From Flexilinea flocculi (GTDB lineage Bacteria > Chloroflexota > Anaerolineae > Anaerolineales > Anaerolineaceae): a stretch of DNA of 64,000 nt. Numbering within the stretch: the stretch's first letter is position 1; every line of letters begins with the position of its first letter. Shown here in pieces: positions 1-7,289 of the stretch. Below the pieces are notes generated by a model. That model worked only from the letters and a program-made list of their open reading frames with translations. It was not told where the DNA came from and searched no databases. The stretch spans positions 1,107,101-1,171,100 of the forward strand of contig NZ_DF968181.1 in assembly GCF_001192795.1 (NCBI RefSeq), written 5' to 3'. The translations under genes were made by a program, and so were the position numbers.

Positions 1-906
1 GTGCTACGTAAGTGGATGGAAAAGATAGGCGATCAACCGGTCGGTAAGATCACCTCTGCCGATGTGCTCGATTACATGACCTATCTGCGCACCGAGTATG
101 TTCCCCACACTTTCGCCAAACCGAATCCTGCGCATGAAGCGCCAACGCGCAAACTCTCCCCCAAGACACTGCGTAACCACTGGATCACTTTCAAAGCATT
201 CTTCGGTTGGGCGGTCGCAGAGTTTAAAATCAAGAATCCCATGGAAGGCATCCCGGGACCACGTTATAAAGAAGCACCGGTAGCTGCCTTTACTCAGGAA
301 GATCTTGCTGCGCTGCTCAAAGCCTGTACCTACTCCCGTGAGTACAATCCAATCAATCGCCATAATTTTGTCACCCGGCGACCATCCGCCAAACGAGATG
401 AAGCCATGATCATGTTCATGTTGGATACCGGTTTGCGGGCTTCCGAGCTTTGCAGTTTGAAAATCGGCGAACTGGATTTGCGCACCGGCAAAGTTGTCAT
501 CAAGCACGGGGATGAAGGTGGGGCAAAAGGCGGCAAAGGGCGCACGGTGTTCATTGGAAAGAGCACCCGCCGAGCTGTATGGCGATACTTGGCTGACCGC
601 GAAGATCGCGATGACCCAGAATCGCCAGTATTTATCAACCGTGGCAATCATCCGTTTAACGCCAACAGCCTGCGACATTTGATCGTGCGCCTGGCTGATA
701 AAGCGGGTGTCAAAGGGGCTCATCCACATAAATTCCGGCATACTTTCGCAATCACTTACCTCCGTTCGGGTGGGGATGTTTTTACCCTGCAAGCCTTGTT
801 AGGCCATAGCTCGTTGGATATGGTTCGCCATTATGCTCAAATCGCTGAGATGGACATTGAACGAGTACATCGGAAGGCCAGCCCAGTAGATAACTTGAGG
901 TTCTAA
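1..906 (+). CDS. Tyrosine recombinase (integrase), 5' end cut by window edge
   Basis: Site-specific tyrosine recombinase of the XerC/XerD/phage integrase family, expected to catalyse integration and excision of the island. Visible residues 1-80 form the end of the SAM-like core-binding domain. The catalytic domain follows, with Arg146 (TGLRASEL), a Lys in the glycine-rich beta hairpin near 176-180, His243-x-x-Arg246 (HPHKFRHTF), His269 (LLGHS) and the nucleophile Tyr278 (VRHYAQ). All key residues are present, so the enzyme looks active. The core-binding domain starts abruptly; about 40 N-terminal residues typical of the family are missing, so the gene probably begins left of the window and the GTG at position 1 is an internal Val codon. 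It is the only recombinase in the island and the best candidate for the enzyme that created the tRNA-Met scar at 29,708. Confidence 0.93.
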   Translation: MLRKWMEKIGDQPVGKITSADVLDYMTYLRTEYVPHTFAKPNPAHEAPTRKLSPKTLRNHWITFKAFFGWAVAEFKIKNPMEGIPGPRYKEAPVAAFTQEDLAALLKACTYSREYNPINRHNFVTRRPSAKRDEAMIMFMLDTGLRASELCSLKIGELDLRTGKVVIKHGDEGGAKGGKGRTVFIGKSTRRAVWRYLADREDRDDPESPVFINRGNHPFNANSLRHLIVRLADKAGVKGAHPHKFRHTFAITYLRSGGDVFTLQALLGHSSLDMVRHYAQIAEMDIERVHRKASPVDNLRF

Positions 907-934
907 AAACGATCATTTTCTCTTTGCTCCAGAG

Positions 935-968
935 CTGGAGGAAGGGATTCAGTAAACCTTTCCTCCAG
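935..968. terminator. Hairpin between convergent genes, possible bidirectional terminator
   Basis: A 12-bp stem starting CTGGAGGAA and closing TTCCTCCAG, with one G-T pair, lies 30 bp after the integrase stop and 10 bp beyond the stop of the convergent AbrB gene. Neither side has a clear T-run, so factor-independent termination is uncertain. Confidence 0.4.
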
Positions 969-977
969 CCTATCAGG

Positions 978-1187
978 TTATTTCCGTTTTTGGGCATGGC
1001 AGGGAAGTTTGTACGTTGGCCGGAGCGACCACGAATCGCAACATTCCTTGCGCACCAAAATGATTGAACCATTTGCCATGACTTCATAATCCAGGCAGTC
1101 ACCAGGTTGTAAATTCAACAGGTTACGAACCTTTTTAGGGATCGTGATGGCATTGGTCGTGGTAATGATAATCGGTCGTTTCTTCAA
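978..1187 (-). CDS. AbrB/SpoVT-type DNA-binding protein, TTG start
   Basis: Small (69 aa) swapped-hairpin AbrB/MazE-like DNA-binding protein, recognised by the segment TTTNAITIPKKVRNLLNLQPGD followed by a short beta hairpin, typical of transition-state regulators and antitoxins. The start is set at TTG 1187 because a strong AGGAGG lies seven bases upstream; a longer in-frame reading to 1235 would place the ribosome site inside the gene. The TTG overlaps the upstream TGA stop as TTGA, so translation is coupled to the preceding gene (1184-1540). The C-terminal 25 residues are basic and rich in Cys/His, outside the usual fold. It may be an antitoxin or a regulator of the island, but the partner protein is not a recognisable toxin. 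Confidence 0.8.
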   Translation of the reverse strand: MKKRPIIITTTNAITIPKKVRNLLNLQPGDCLDYEVMANGSIILVRKECCDSWSLRPTYKLPCHAQKRK

Positions 1188-1540
1188 ATAATCACCTCCT
1201 TTCCTTCCGAGATTGCTGTAATTTTCATAATCCAATTCAGCTGGATATTCTGAAACTCAACCGGGAAAATAGCTTTCATACACAAGAGGAAACGCTGGTT
1301 GGTATTCAAGATGCTCTGTAATTCTGCCTGATCCAATCCTTTTTCCACGATCTGAAAAAGGAAATCAGAAAGACTGGTGTTGAAAGCGTGCGCTGAACCG
1401 AGCGGTTGTGAACCAGCCCAGAGAAGCAGCGCTTTAAGATGCTCGAAATTGTTAGAGATCTGAAGCGAAGAACGCCCATGAACATCTCGTGAAAATTTCA
1501 GGAACAACTTAACCTTGAGGTAGTTCTGCCGATCCAGCAT
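1184..1540 (-). CDS. Small protein resembling a recombinase core-binding domain
   Basis: Hypothetical protein of 118 aa if ATG 1540 is used; a TTG at 1561 is an alternative and neither has a strong ribosome site. Residues 5-45 (KLFLKFSRDVHGRSS, then HLKALLLWAGSQPLG) look like the four-helix SAM-like N-terminal domain of tyrosine recombinases, but no catalytic domain follows. The remainder is helical and unfamiliar. It is translationally coupled through a TTGA overlap to the AbrB-like gene downstream, so the two probably act together or are co-regulated. The recombinase resemblance is by eye and weak; it could be a DNA-binding accessory factor or unrelated. Confidence 0.55.
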   Translation of the reverse strand: MLDRQNYLKVKLFLKFSRDVHGRSSLQISNNFEHLKALLLWAGSQPLGSAHAFNTSLSDFLFQIVEKGLDQAELQSILNTNQRFLLCMKAIFPVEFQNIQLNWIMKITAISEGKEVII

Positions 1541-1597
1541 TCCAAATCCCGCGATTAACAATCCCGCCGCAGATGGGACATTTGCCTTTCAGATGGT

Positions 1598-1939
1598 TCA
1601 GATGGCCTTTGACAGGGTGAATTTCCGAATTTTGGATTTTAACGATTTGCAGCGCATACAAAAGCCCTCCCCCGCTTGAAGCGGATGAGTTGGTTTCTTT
1701 TTAGCGTTCCGTTGACTTTCAACCCAGGCGGCAAATTGCTTGCCGTCGATCCAGATATGATTGGATTCGTCCCGGCTGTGTGGCGCGCCATGATTGAGCC
1801 AATCTCGCAAGGTAGTTTCAGGAACATCCAGGTCTTCAGCGATTTCCCGCGGTGTGTATAGCATGGGCAGCAAACCAGGTGCTTTGATCAGGACATTCCT
1901 GGAAATCCGGCAATTTGAGCTATTTTTGCTTTCTGACAT
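1598..1939 (-). pseudogene. MerR/AlpA-like HTH protein, zinc-ribbon tail lost by a -1 frameshift
   Basis: Open frame of 113 aa starting at ATG 1939 (AGGAGAAGA upstream). Residues 25-75 form a MerR/excisionase-type winged helix (YTPREIAEDLDVPETTLRDW, then IDGKQFAAWVE). After residue 90 the sequence reads FCMRCK, the first knuckle of a zinc ribbon, then runs into unrelated residues and a stop. In the -1 frame from about 1650 the missing second half is present (KIQNSEIHPVKGHLNHLKGK, then CPICGG), continuing to a stop at 1509. Together the halves match the four-cysteine DUF5679 type of zinc ribbon. One base has therefore been lost at about 1649-1652, or the reading shifts there. The product was probably a DNA-binding regulator of the island. 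A sequencing error cannot be excluded. Confidence 0.7.
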
Positions 1940-1980
1940 TCTTCTCCTTTGTTATTTGTAAACTTTGCATCGAACAAACG

Positions 1981-2026
1981 TACGCCAGCCATGCCAACCC
2001 CTTAAGGGAATGGCATGGCTGGCGTA
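1981..2026 (-). terminator. Perfect 16-bp hairpin enclosing the stop codon of the replication ATPase
   Basis: Arms 1981-1996 and 2011-2026 are perfectly complementary (TACGCCAGCCATGCCA and its reverse complement). The 14-nt loop contains the TAA stop of the leftward gene at 2004-2002. After the hairpin the minus strand reads CGTTTGTTCG, a poor T-run. It could terminate, attenuate the downstream HTH gene, or bind protein as a palindrome. Confidence 0.6.
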
Positions 2027-3462
2027 TCCTCTTCCCACTGATAGGTGTTGAAAGATCCTCGTTTTGTAACTCTGATACGCGGATCATTATTGAGTTTTGA
2101 AAATGCCCGGTCGATCGTTCTGGCGCTGCTGTTGATTTGGAGTGCTGAGATGAGCTCGTTCTTCCTGAATTCCTGCGCCGGTAAACTCTGCAGATATTCC
2201 AGAATATCCGCAAAGATCAATTCCGCCTGCCCAGGAACGCGCTCCAGTTCAGAAGCATTCGCTTCAGAAAATCGAAGCGTGATGCTCCCTTCGGTCGATT
2301 CAATTTGAAACTGCAACTGCGCAGGTGGCAGGGATTCACGCACCTTTTGTGGAATGATCGTTCGCATCGAGTGTGCTGAATGCTGGTTTTCGTGCGCAAC
2401 CACAATGGCGGTATCGACAGACCCTAAAATATCGGAGGAACCCCGGACGCGATAGGAAAGATCGGGATTTCCACCCTTATTGAGGTGATGAATCAGAATG
2501 AAAGTCGTACCGGTCTGGTTGGCAATTTCACGCAGGGTGTTCATCATCGGGGAAATTTCTGCGACTGAATTTTCATCAGCGCCAGGCATAAACTTGGCCA
2601 TGACATCAAAAATGACGACAGAGGCATCCAATCGATGAATGCGCTGGCGTAATGCCAGCACTTCCGAAGTGACTTTCAGGTTAAGAGGAGAAAAGTCGAA
2701 AATCAGGTTCGCTGGCGGTTGAATTCCTCGCGCATGGCACAGTTTGAGAACGCGCGAGCGCATACCCCGGTAGCTGCCATCCAGGAAGTGATACAGCACT
2801 TTGCCCTGGGTTACCGGTTGGTTATCCCATGCCAGACCCGAAGAAGCCATGCCAATCGCCAGGTCCAGCGCTAGAAAACTCTTTCCGGCTGCCGGCATAC
2901 CGGCGATCAAGTTGATTCCACCGGCCATAATCCAGTCTTTGAGAATCCAGGTCAATTCACCCATCTCCGACAAACACAATTTTTCTGCGGTCATAACCAT
3001 TCGCTCCGTGACTCCCGACAAGGCGGATGAGCTGACAAAGAATTCCTCCATTTGCTGCAGAGCATCAGAAAGCGGTTTATCTTGAATAGCATTTTGCGCA
3101 AGGCTTGTAGCGACCTCCAACGCTTTTCGCTTATATGCTTTTTCGCGCACGATCTTGGCGTAAGACTCGGCGTGCATGGAAGTCGGAGTTGCATTGAGCA
3201 GCCCTGTGATGTACGCCGGCCCGCCAATTTCCTTTAGTTTTCCGCTGGTATTCAAAGCATTACACAAGGTGACATGATCGATCTGATGTTCAGATTCCAA
3301 CAGGTGATTCATTGCTTCCCAAATCCAGCGGTGTGAGTCGCGATAGAAATATTCCGCTTTGACGATGGCGACCAAATCTTCAAATAAATAGGGTGCAATC
3401 ATGATCGAACCGAGCAAGGCCTGTTCGGCATCAATATCTCTGGGCGGAATGGGATCTGGCAT
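2002..3462 (-). CDS. DnaB-N / RecA-like replicative ATPase (RepA-type helicase)
   Basis: Protein of 486 aa joining a DnaB-type N-terminal helical domain (about residues 5-110, PPRDIDAEQALLGSIM) to a RecA/KaiC-like AAA_25 ATPase. The Walker A motif GMPAAGKS is near residues 186-193 and a Walker B-like strand ASVVIFDVMAKF near 285. The C-terminal 65 residues look like a winged helix. RepA-type hexameric helicases of plasmids and integrative elements have this ATPase, so a role in replication or maintenance of the island is likely. ATG 3462 is chosen because GGAG lies seven bases upstream; an in-frame TTG at 3474 overlaps that ribosome site. The stop codon lies inside the loop of a perfect hairpin. 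It is first in a leftward run with the HTH/zinc-ribbon and AbrB genes. Confidence 0.85.
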   Translation of the reverse strand: MPDPIPPRDIDAEQALLGSIMIAPYLFEDLVAIVKAEYFYRDSHRWIWEAMNHLLESEHQIDHVTLCNALNTSGKLKEIGGPAYITGLLNATPTSMHAESYAKIVREKAYKRKALEVATSLAQNAIQDKPLSDALQQMEEFFVSSSALSGVTERMVMTAEKLCLSEMGELTWILKDWIMAGGINLIAGMPAAGKSFLALDLAIGMASSGLAWDNQPVTQGKVLYHFLDGSYRGMRSRVLKLCHARGIQPPANLIFDFSPLNLKVTSEVLALRQRIHRLDASVVIFDVMAKFMPGADENSVAEISPMMNTLREIANQTGTTFILIHHLNKGGNPDLSYRVRGSSDILGSVDTAIVVAHENQHSAHSMRTIIPQKVRESLPPAQLQFQIESTEGSITLRFSEANASELERVPGQAELIFADILEYLQSLPAQEFRKNELISALQINSSARTIDRAFSKLNNDPRIRVTKRGSFNTYQWEEDTPAMPFP

Positions 3463-3528
3463 CAAAGGCTCCAAATGATTTGATATTTACTCCTTACAAC
3501 AACACAATAGTCATCTGAGAAAACGAAA

Positions 3529-3567
3529 AGCGACCGGCACAACAAAGTTCTTTGTTATGCGGCCGCT
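3529..3567 (-). terminator. Intrinsic terminator after the par operon
   Basis: Near-perfect hairpin (minus strand AGCGGCCGCATAACAAAG, then CTTTGTTGTGCCGGTCGCT) followed by TTTTCGTTTTC, about 95 bp past the stop of the leftward membrane-protein gene. It separates the par genes from the replication ATPase. The remaining gap (3463-3661) shows nothing else. Confidence 0.7.
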
Positions 3568-3661
3568 CCTACGATTTGATGGATGTCCAAGGAGATCAGC
3601 GACCCGAAACGATTACATTTTTATTCTACAAATAAATCAGGCATGATCCAAGGTGGTCATG

Positions 3662-4129
3662 TTAATTCGTGTGTTCAGCGATTTGGACAGGTCGGAACTG
3701 ACAACCATACGCGGCAGGTTTACCCAGCATCGTCCAGGATAATCGCTCGACAGTTTTCCACCAGATATCCGGGATTTCATACCAGGCTGCACCGGCAACT
3801 TCCCGCGCAATATCCGGGTCCGGAGCGGTTCCCTTGGCCAATGCACTATCTGGATTGACCGCAACCGTTGTGTACACGACTGAATAGATTGGCCCAAGTG
3901 CAGCCAGGGACAGCATCATTCCCCATCCACATTGAGATGGTTTGACCGTTTTTGCAGCATTGATCCGATCTGCCATGAATTCGAAATAGGTCATACCCTG
4001 TGGTGCCTGAGAAACGCTCATCGGCTGATTACCCCTGTAAGTGATAAACAGAATGGTTGCAATCACTATCAATAACAAGGCGTTTTTGAAAATCCTAAAG
4101 AACACATGCAATCCCTTCAACAAAAACAT
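3662..4129 (-). CDS. Small membrane protein of the partition operon, function unknown
   Basis: Not recognised. The 155-aa product has one strong N-terminal transmembrane helix (about residues 12-32, FKNALLLIVIATILFITY) and a second possible one near 84-105, with the intervening and C-terminal parts polar and tryptophan-rich. ATG 4129 is preceded by GGAGGAAGG. It follows the parM/parR-like pair in the same direction after 20 bp and is followed by a terminator, so it is the last gene of that operon. A role in element maintenance or transfer is only suggested by position. Confidence 0.7.
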   Translation of the reverse strand: MFLLKGLHVFFRIFKNALLLIVIATILFITYRGNQPMSVSQAPQGMTYFEFMADRINAAKTVKPSQCGWGMMLSLAALGPIYSVVYTTVAVNPDSALAKGTAPDPDIAREVAGAAWYEIPDIWWKTVERLSWTMLGKPAAYGCQFRPVQIAEHTN

Positions 4130-4149
4130 ACCTTCCTCCAGAAGATTGA

Positions 4150-4434
4150 TTAGCCAAAAACCAAACCCTGAATGGTCAGATCAAGATCATCCGTGATTGA
4201 GACGGATCCGGCTTTAAGTGAAACACCCCCCGCTCGTAAAGCGGCTTTCAAGGCTGCAGCTCGCCTCCGTTCGGGAATATCGGAAAAGAAATAGAGCAGA
4301 TCATCATCCTCCCCTTCTCGCAGACTCAGCGTAAAACGAATCTGATGAACCTGGCAATCCAGTTTTGGGCGACCGCGTTTTGAACCCACGTTTAGTTTTT
4401 TCGATTGTGGTTCTGAAATAAAGATAGTTTCCAT
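4150..4434 (-). CDS. ParR-like small DNA-binding partner of ParM
   Basis: Protein of 94 aa. The middle part reads QIRFTLSLREGEDDDLLYFF and then RRRAAALKAALRAGG, the beta strand plus two helices expected of a ribbon-helix-helix protein. The N-terminus is basic (KRGRPKL). Its start lies 43 bp inside the 3' end of the actin-like gene, so it is translationally coupled to it. In type II partition loci the gene behind parM encodes ParR, which binds the centromere and attaches it to the actin filament; this order and size fit. Sequence similarity to known ParR is too low to claim by eye, so the call rests on context and the RHH-like pattern. Confidence 0.7.
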   Translation of the reverse strand: METIFISEPQSKKLNVGSKRGRPKLDCQVHQIRFTLSLREGEDDDLLYFFSDIPERRRAAALKAALRAGGVSLKAGSVSITDDLDLTIQGLVFG

Positions 4435-5384
4435 AAACCCCTCGCAATCGATTGAACCGGATCATCCGCCAATATGCCTTTACCGTTGAAGAAATAAGGC
4501 AATGAGTTCTTGAGTAGGATCGCCCCACCACCCACCAGGATGACGGCTGTGAAACGCCGCCAGGCTTTGCCCCACCGCTTCTCAACCTCTCCAGTGACCT
4601 CACGCTCCCAGATGGGTAGCGCCTGTGAAATATCGAGCTTATTGGCACGCAGTAGGGTATCCAGTTCGCCCAAGGAGTAGAGCTGCTGGCCATTGACCAG
4701 CTCCAGCAGACGGCGCACTCCAGTGGTCGAACCACCTGTGAAGCGCTGAACCGGGACTTTTTCGCGCACCACGAGCAGTTCGGTGGTATTCATGCCGATG
4801 GATACAACCCCGACCTCCTGTGTGTATGCGCTGCGCCGTTCAGGAACGATGTTGCCTTCATCATCCAGCACATAATCAAACAGAGCGCCAGCCGGCTGAG
4901 AAGTAACCCGAACCTCGGTCACATTCAGGTGATGTTCCTGATCATTGGCTTTCCAGGTATGCTCTGCTTTCATCCAACGCTGAATGCTCTCCACCGTGGT
5001 TCGCGCTTCCTCCCCGGAGAGGGTATCCAATGGCAAACCACAGGTGATGCTGACAGGCTGCGAAATGACATCGGAGCGCTGGATCAAGCGGGTAAATGCC
5101 CCATAGAAAAGCGCCAGCATTTCCGGTGAACCGGCAAAACGGTCCATACTCAGGTTTTCTACTGGCCGTCCGCTGTCGTGTGCGCCACTATCGACAAAGA
5201 ATGTGCTTCCCGACGGCAAAGCGATCCGCAGTGGTAGGCGGGAACTGCCCAACCCCAGCATGCGCCCTACCAGCGGGCCATTATTGACCGCGACCTGAGA
5301 GATCAATTGAATGCTCTGCTGATTCCCGTGCAGCTTGAGCGCTCCCATTCCCAGATCAAGTCCAAAATTGATTGTTTCTGTCAT
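4392..5384 (-). CDS. ParM/StbA-like actin ATPase for plasmid segregation
   Basis: Actin-fold ATPase of 330 aa. The phosphate-1 loop is visible at residues 7-16 (FGLDLGMGALK), the phosphate-2 region at about 192-202 (VGVVSIGMNTTELLV), an adenosine motif near 280 (AVILVGGGAILL), and a SITCGLPL strand near 112. This is the pattern of ParM/Alp-type DNA-segregation filaments rather than of MreB or FtsA. The next gene is a ParR-like protein and an extended inverted repeat lies directly upstream, completing a type II partition cassette. Its presence implies that the island has, or had, an autonomous extrachromosomal stage. ATG 5384 has GGAG five bases upstream. Confidence 0.88.
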   Translation of the reverse strand: MTETINFGLDLGMGALKLHGNQQSIQLISQVAVNNGPLVGRMLGLGSSRLPLRIALPSGSTFFVDSGAHDSGRPVENLSMDRFAGSPEMLALFYGAFTRLIQRSDVISQPVSITCGLPLDTLSGEEARTTVESIQRWMKAEHTWKANDQEHHLNVTEVRVTSQPAGALFDYVLDDEGNIVPERRSAYTQEVGVVSIGMNTTELLVVREKVPVQRFTGGSTTGVRRLLELVNGQQLYSLGELDTLLRANKLDISQALPIWEREVTGEVEKRWGKAWRRFTAVILVGGGAILLKNSLPYFFNGKGILADDPVQSIARGLWKLSLFQNHNRKN

Positions 5385-5399
5385 GCAATCTCCTTCATT

Positions 5400-5502
5400 C
5401 TACAAGATGCAATTTAACTTGGAGTAAATTGAGGTAAAAAAATCAACCTCATCGGTTAAATTTATTGCAACATATTACTCCATGTTAATCAATATCTTGT
5501 AG
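5400..5502. promoter_or_regulatory. Inverted repeat upstream of parM: candidate parC centromere/operator
   Basis: Arms of 28 nt at 5400-5427 and 5475-5502 match in 22 of 28 positions; the outer nine (CTACAAGAT) and the last eight (TGGAGTAA) are identical. A smaller hairpin, GAGGT / ACCTC at 5431-5450, is nested inside. A further CTACAAGTTAATC-like half lies at about 5984, upstream of the next HTH gene. Type II par centromeres are repeat arrays upstream of parM, so this is the likely ParR-binding and autoregulatory site. Confidence 0.6.
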
Positions 5503-5517
5503 TAATTATTTGGAGGA

Positions 5518-5958
5518 TTACTTTTTATATGGCCGCCCTGAATCATCAAACGCCCATTTACCCTGACCGCTGTTTTGGCGATAGACTCTGGCGCAGTAAG
5601 CCACGTCCGCTTCATCCAGCAGTGTCTTTCGACCATCTTTGCCCAATTGGTGGATCAGCCCTCGCTGCATCCAGCGCGTGAGCGTGGAGGTGTTGAGCTT
5701 GTATTTCCGGCCGGCTTCATTGATGCTGATCGGAACACCTTTCAGGCCGGCGTTGAGCTGATACTCAGGTAAGGCTTCCTTGGGCAGCAGATTATTCACG
5801 CTGATTTGATTGATGCCAATACTTCCATCGGTCATCACGGCTGCCTGAAGTTTTCCCTCATCCGCCAGTTGATAAATAGAATCCAAATCCAACCCAAGCT
5901 GTTTGGCGGCCTGTTCGGGGGTGATGTAATATTCCAATCGGGATTGATCGAGTTTCAC
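5518..5958 (-). CDS. Regulator with two MerR/excisionase-like HTH domains
   Basis: Protein of 146 aa with two tandem winged-helix modules: residues 10-58 (YITPEQAAKQLGLDLDSIYQ) and 75-125 (ISINEAGRKYKLNTSTLTRW, then LLDEADVAYCARVY). Both have the helix-turn-helix plus wing of MerR/AlpA-type DNA-binding domains and no effector domain. The start is GTG 5958. It lies just upstream of the par cassette on the same strand. Tandem 16-bp repeats 100-130 bp upstream of its start are candidate operators. It probably controls its own gene and the par or replication genes. Confidence 0.8.
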   Translation of the reverse strand: MKLDQSRLEYYITPEQAAKQLGLDLDSIYQLADEGKLQAAVMTDGSIGINQISVNNLLPKEALPEYQLNAGLKGVPISINEAGRKYKLNTSTLTRWMQRGLIHQLGKDGRKTLLDEADVAYCARVYRQNSGQGKWAFDDSGRPYKK

Positions 5959-6055
5959 GGACTGCTCACAGAATGCGATTTACTACAAGTTAATCATACA
6001 GTGAAAGTGAAGGATCGTCCAGCGATAGAGATTTATTGCATCTCCCCTGATATTT

Positions 6056-6085
6056 AGGTTAACTGACCTGAAGGTTAAATGACCT
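6056..6085. promoter_or_regulatory. Two tandem 16-bp operator-like repeats
   Basis: AGGTTAACTGACCT at 6056-6069 and AGGTTAAATGACCT at 6072-6085 repeat with a 16-bp period, and each is a partial dyad (AGGT...ACCT). They lie upstream of the double-HTH gene. The spacing suits cooperative binding of a dimer on nearly one face of the helix. Confidence 0.5.
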
Positions 6086-6170
6086 AAAAATCCTGATGAC
6101 GTATCCTATTGTTTGGTTGATGGTTTCAAAGTCTAGAAAAGACTGAATAAAATTTTCGACAAAAGATATG

Positions 6171-6247
6171 GGTCTGCGTCCTCGCTGACGTGCCGCAGAC
6201 GCCTTGTTGACACGCCGCAGACGTTGACGCAGACCTTACCGCAGACG
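6171..6247. repeat. Iteron-like GC-rich repeat cluster, candidate origin
   Basis: CCGCAGACG occurs at 6193-6201, 6215-6223 and 6239-6247 (periods 22 and 24 bp). GACGCAGACC at 6226-6235 is the exact inverse of GGTCTGCGTC at 6171-6180. The cluster is GC-rich inside an AT-rich gene-free stretch (5959-6533), next to partition genes and a replicative ATPase. This is the classic arrangement of iterons at a replication origin, though no Rep initiator other than the RecA-like ATPase is seen. Confidence 0.5.
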
Positions 6248-6511
6248 TTGATTGAACAGGAAGAGCGCTGAAGCGCCTATTACCATAATGAGGTATGGAA
6301 ATACCATTCGACCGAGAATTGCCCCTCTATCCCGAAAACTTGACTCTAAATGGGCATAAATTGCACCACCATACATAGGTCAAATGGAGAGTCTAGCAGA
6401 TGAGAGACTGGAAATATTTGCACAAATAAATCGGCATATTTTTTTGTGCAAGGAAAAACCTTCTTGATCCATGGGAACAGTGTGCACTTTGTTCCATCCA
6501 CTTCGATCCCC

Positions 6512-6530
6512 TAGAGTCTTAAGGGGGAAC
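6512..6530 (+). repeat. Direct repeat, copy 1 (TAGAGTCTTAAGGGGGAAC)
   Basis: The 19-bp sequence is identical to 7187-7205; with one mismatch the match extends five bases leftward (ATCCC side). The two copies bracket the metallophosphoesterase pseudogene. Confidence 0.75.
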
Positions 6531-6533
6531 AGG

Positions 6534-7096
6534 TCAACGGAGTGACACATCGTTTTCTGTTGGATGGTCTTTGATGGTTTTGAGAATATCACCCAACCGC
6601 CAGGGACGATACTCCCTGACCTCAACGCTCATATTGATATGGTTCGGCCCCAAATTGGAACCTTCAGACGGCGGTGGAACATTATGAACATGACCATGTA
6701 CGTTGATCCAACCATCTCAAGAAGAACGATCGGACGATGTGAAAAGATTAATTTCATTTGATCCGATATCTCGACGTTCAAGGAACTTTTTATCAAAGTT
6801 ACGCCACGGGTTTCGCAATAAGATTTGCTAATCCGATCATGGTTGCCTTGGATCAAACACAATCTGCCACTTAACAAACCAGTCATGAGGTCAAATTTGG
6901 TTTTGTTGCCTAACGCAAAATCACCCAGGTGCAGAATAGTTACACCTGGAGAAACCAGATCATTCCAATTCTTGAAAATCAATTTCTGCCAGTTATCGGG
7001 CCGGCTGCAATACCTTCCGATATTCTCGTGAAAAAAACGAGTATCAGAAATTATCCGGGTATCGAAAGTGATTTCGAGGGTATTGTCGATAACCAT
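6534..7096 (-). pseudogene. Metallophosphoesterase interrupted by a -1 frameshift
   Basis: Calcineurin-like metallophosphoesterase. In the first frame (7096 to 6629) the metal-binding motifs HLGDFALG, GNHDR and SHRP appear in order; then the frame runs off. The missing last motif is present in the -1 frame from about 6718 (WINVHGHVHN), continuing through a conserved-looking tail to a stop at 6534. One base, probably a G in a GAGGAT context, has been lost, so the product lacks the GHVH metal ligands and about 60 residues. It shares its orientation with the BREX operon but is separated from it by 190 bp and flanked by 19-bp direct repeats, so it may have arrived as a separate unit. The other motifs are intact, so the mutation is recent or a sequencing error. 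Confidence 0.8.
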
Positions 7097-7186
7097 CCTT
7101 TAATTATATTTGGAGATTTTCATTTTTCTCTACAGGATATTAACAAGGGAACGACCTGGCAGGATGTTCTTGGCAGGGTAATCCCG

Positions 7187-7205
7187 TAGAGTCTTAAGGG
7201 GGAAC
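7187..7205 (+). repeat. Direct repeat, copy 2 (TAGAGTCTTAAGGGGGAAC)
   Basis: Identical to 6512-6530. It lies between the phosphoesterase pseudogene and the end of the BREX operon, so it could mark the edge of a recombined segment. Confidence 0.75.
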
Positions 7206-7289
7206 GGGGTGAACTGTGTAAACGGAGTTATACCTCTTTCTAATAAACAGCTTTGAATTCGGAGATTAAATCTATAAATCTGAAGTTAT

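Noticed and set aside
4-792. Long minus-strand open frame opposite the integrase
   Set aside because: It mirrors the integrase codons and has no family pattern; the integrase frame has all catalytic residues.
6171-6247. CRISPR array
   Set aside because: Repeat units are only 9-10 bp with 13-15-bp gaps and include inverted copies; no cas gene is present.
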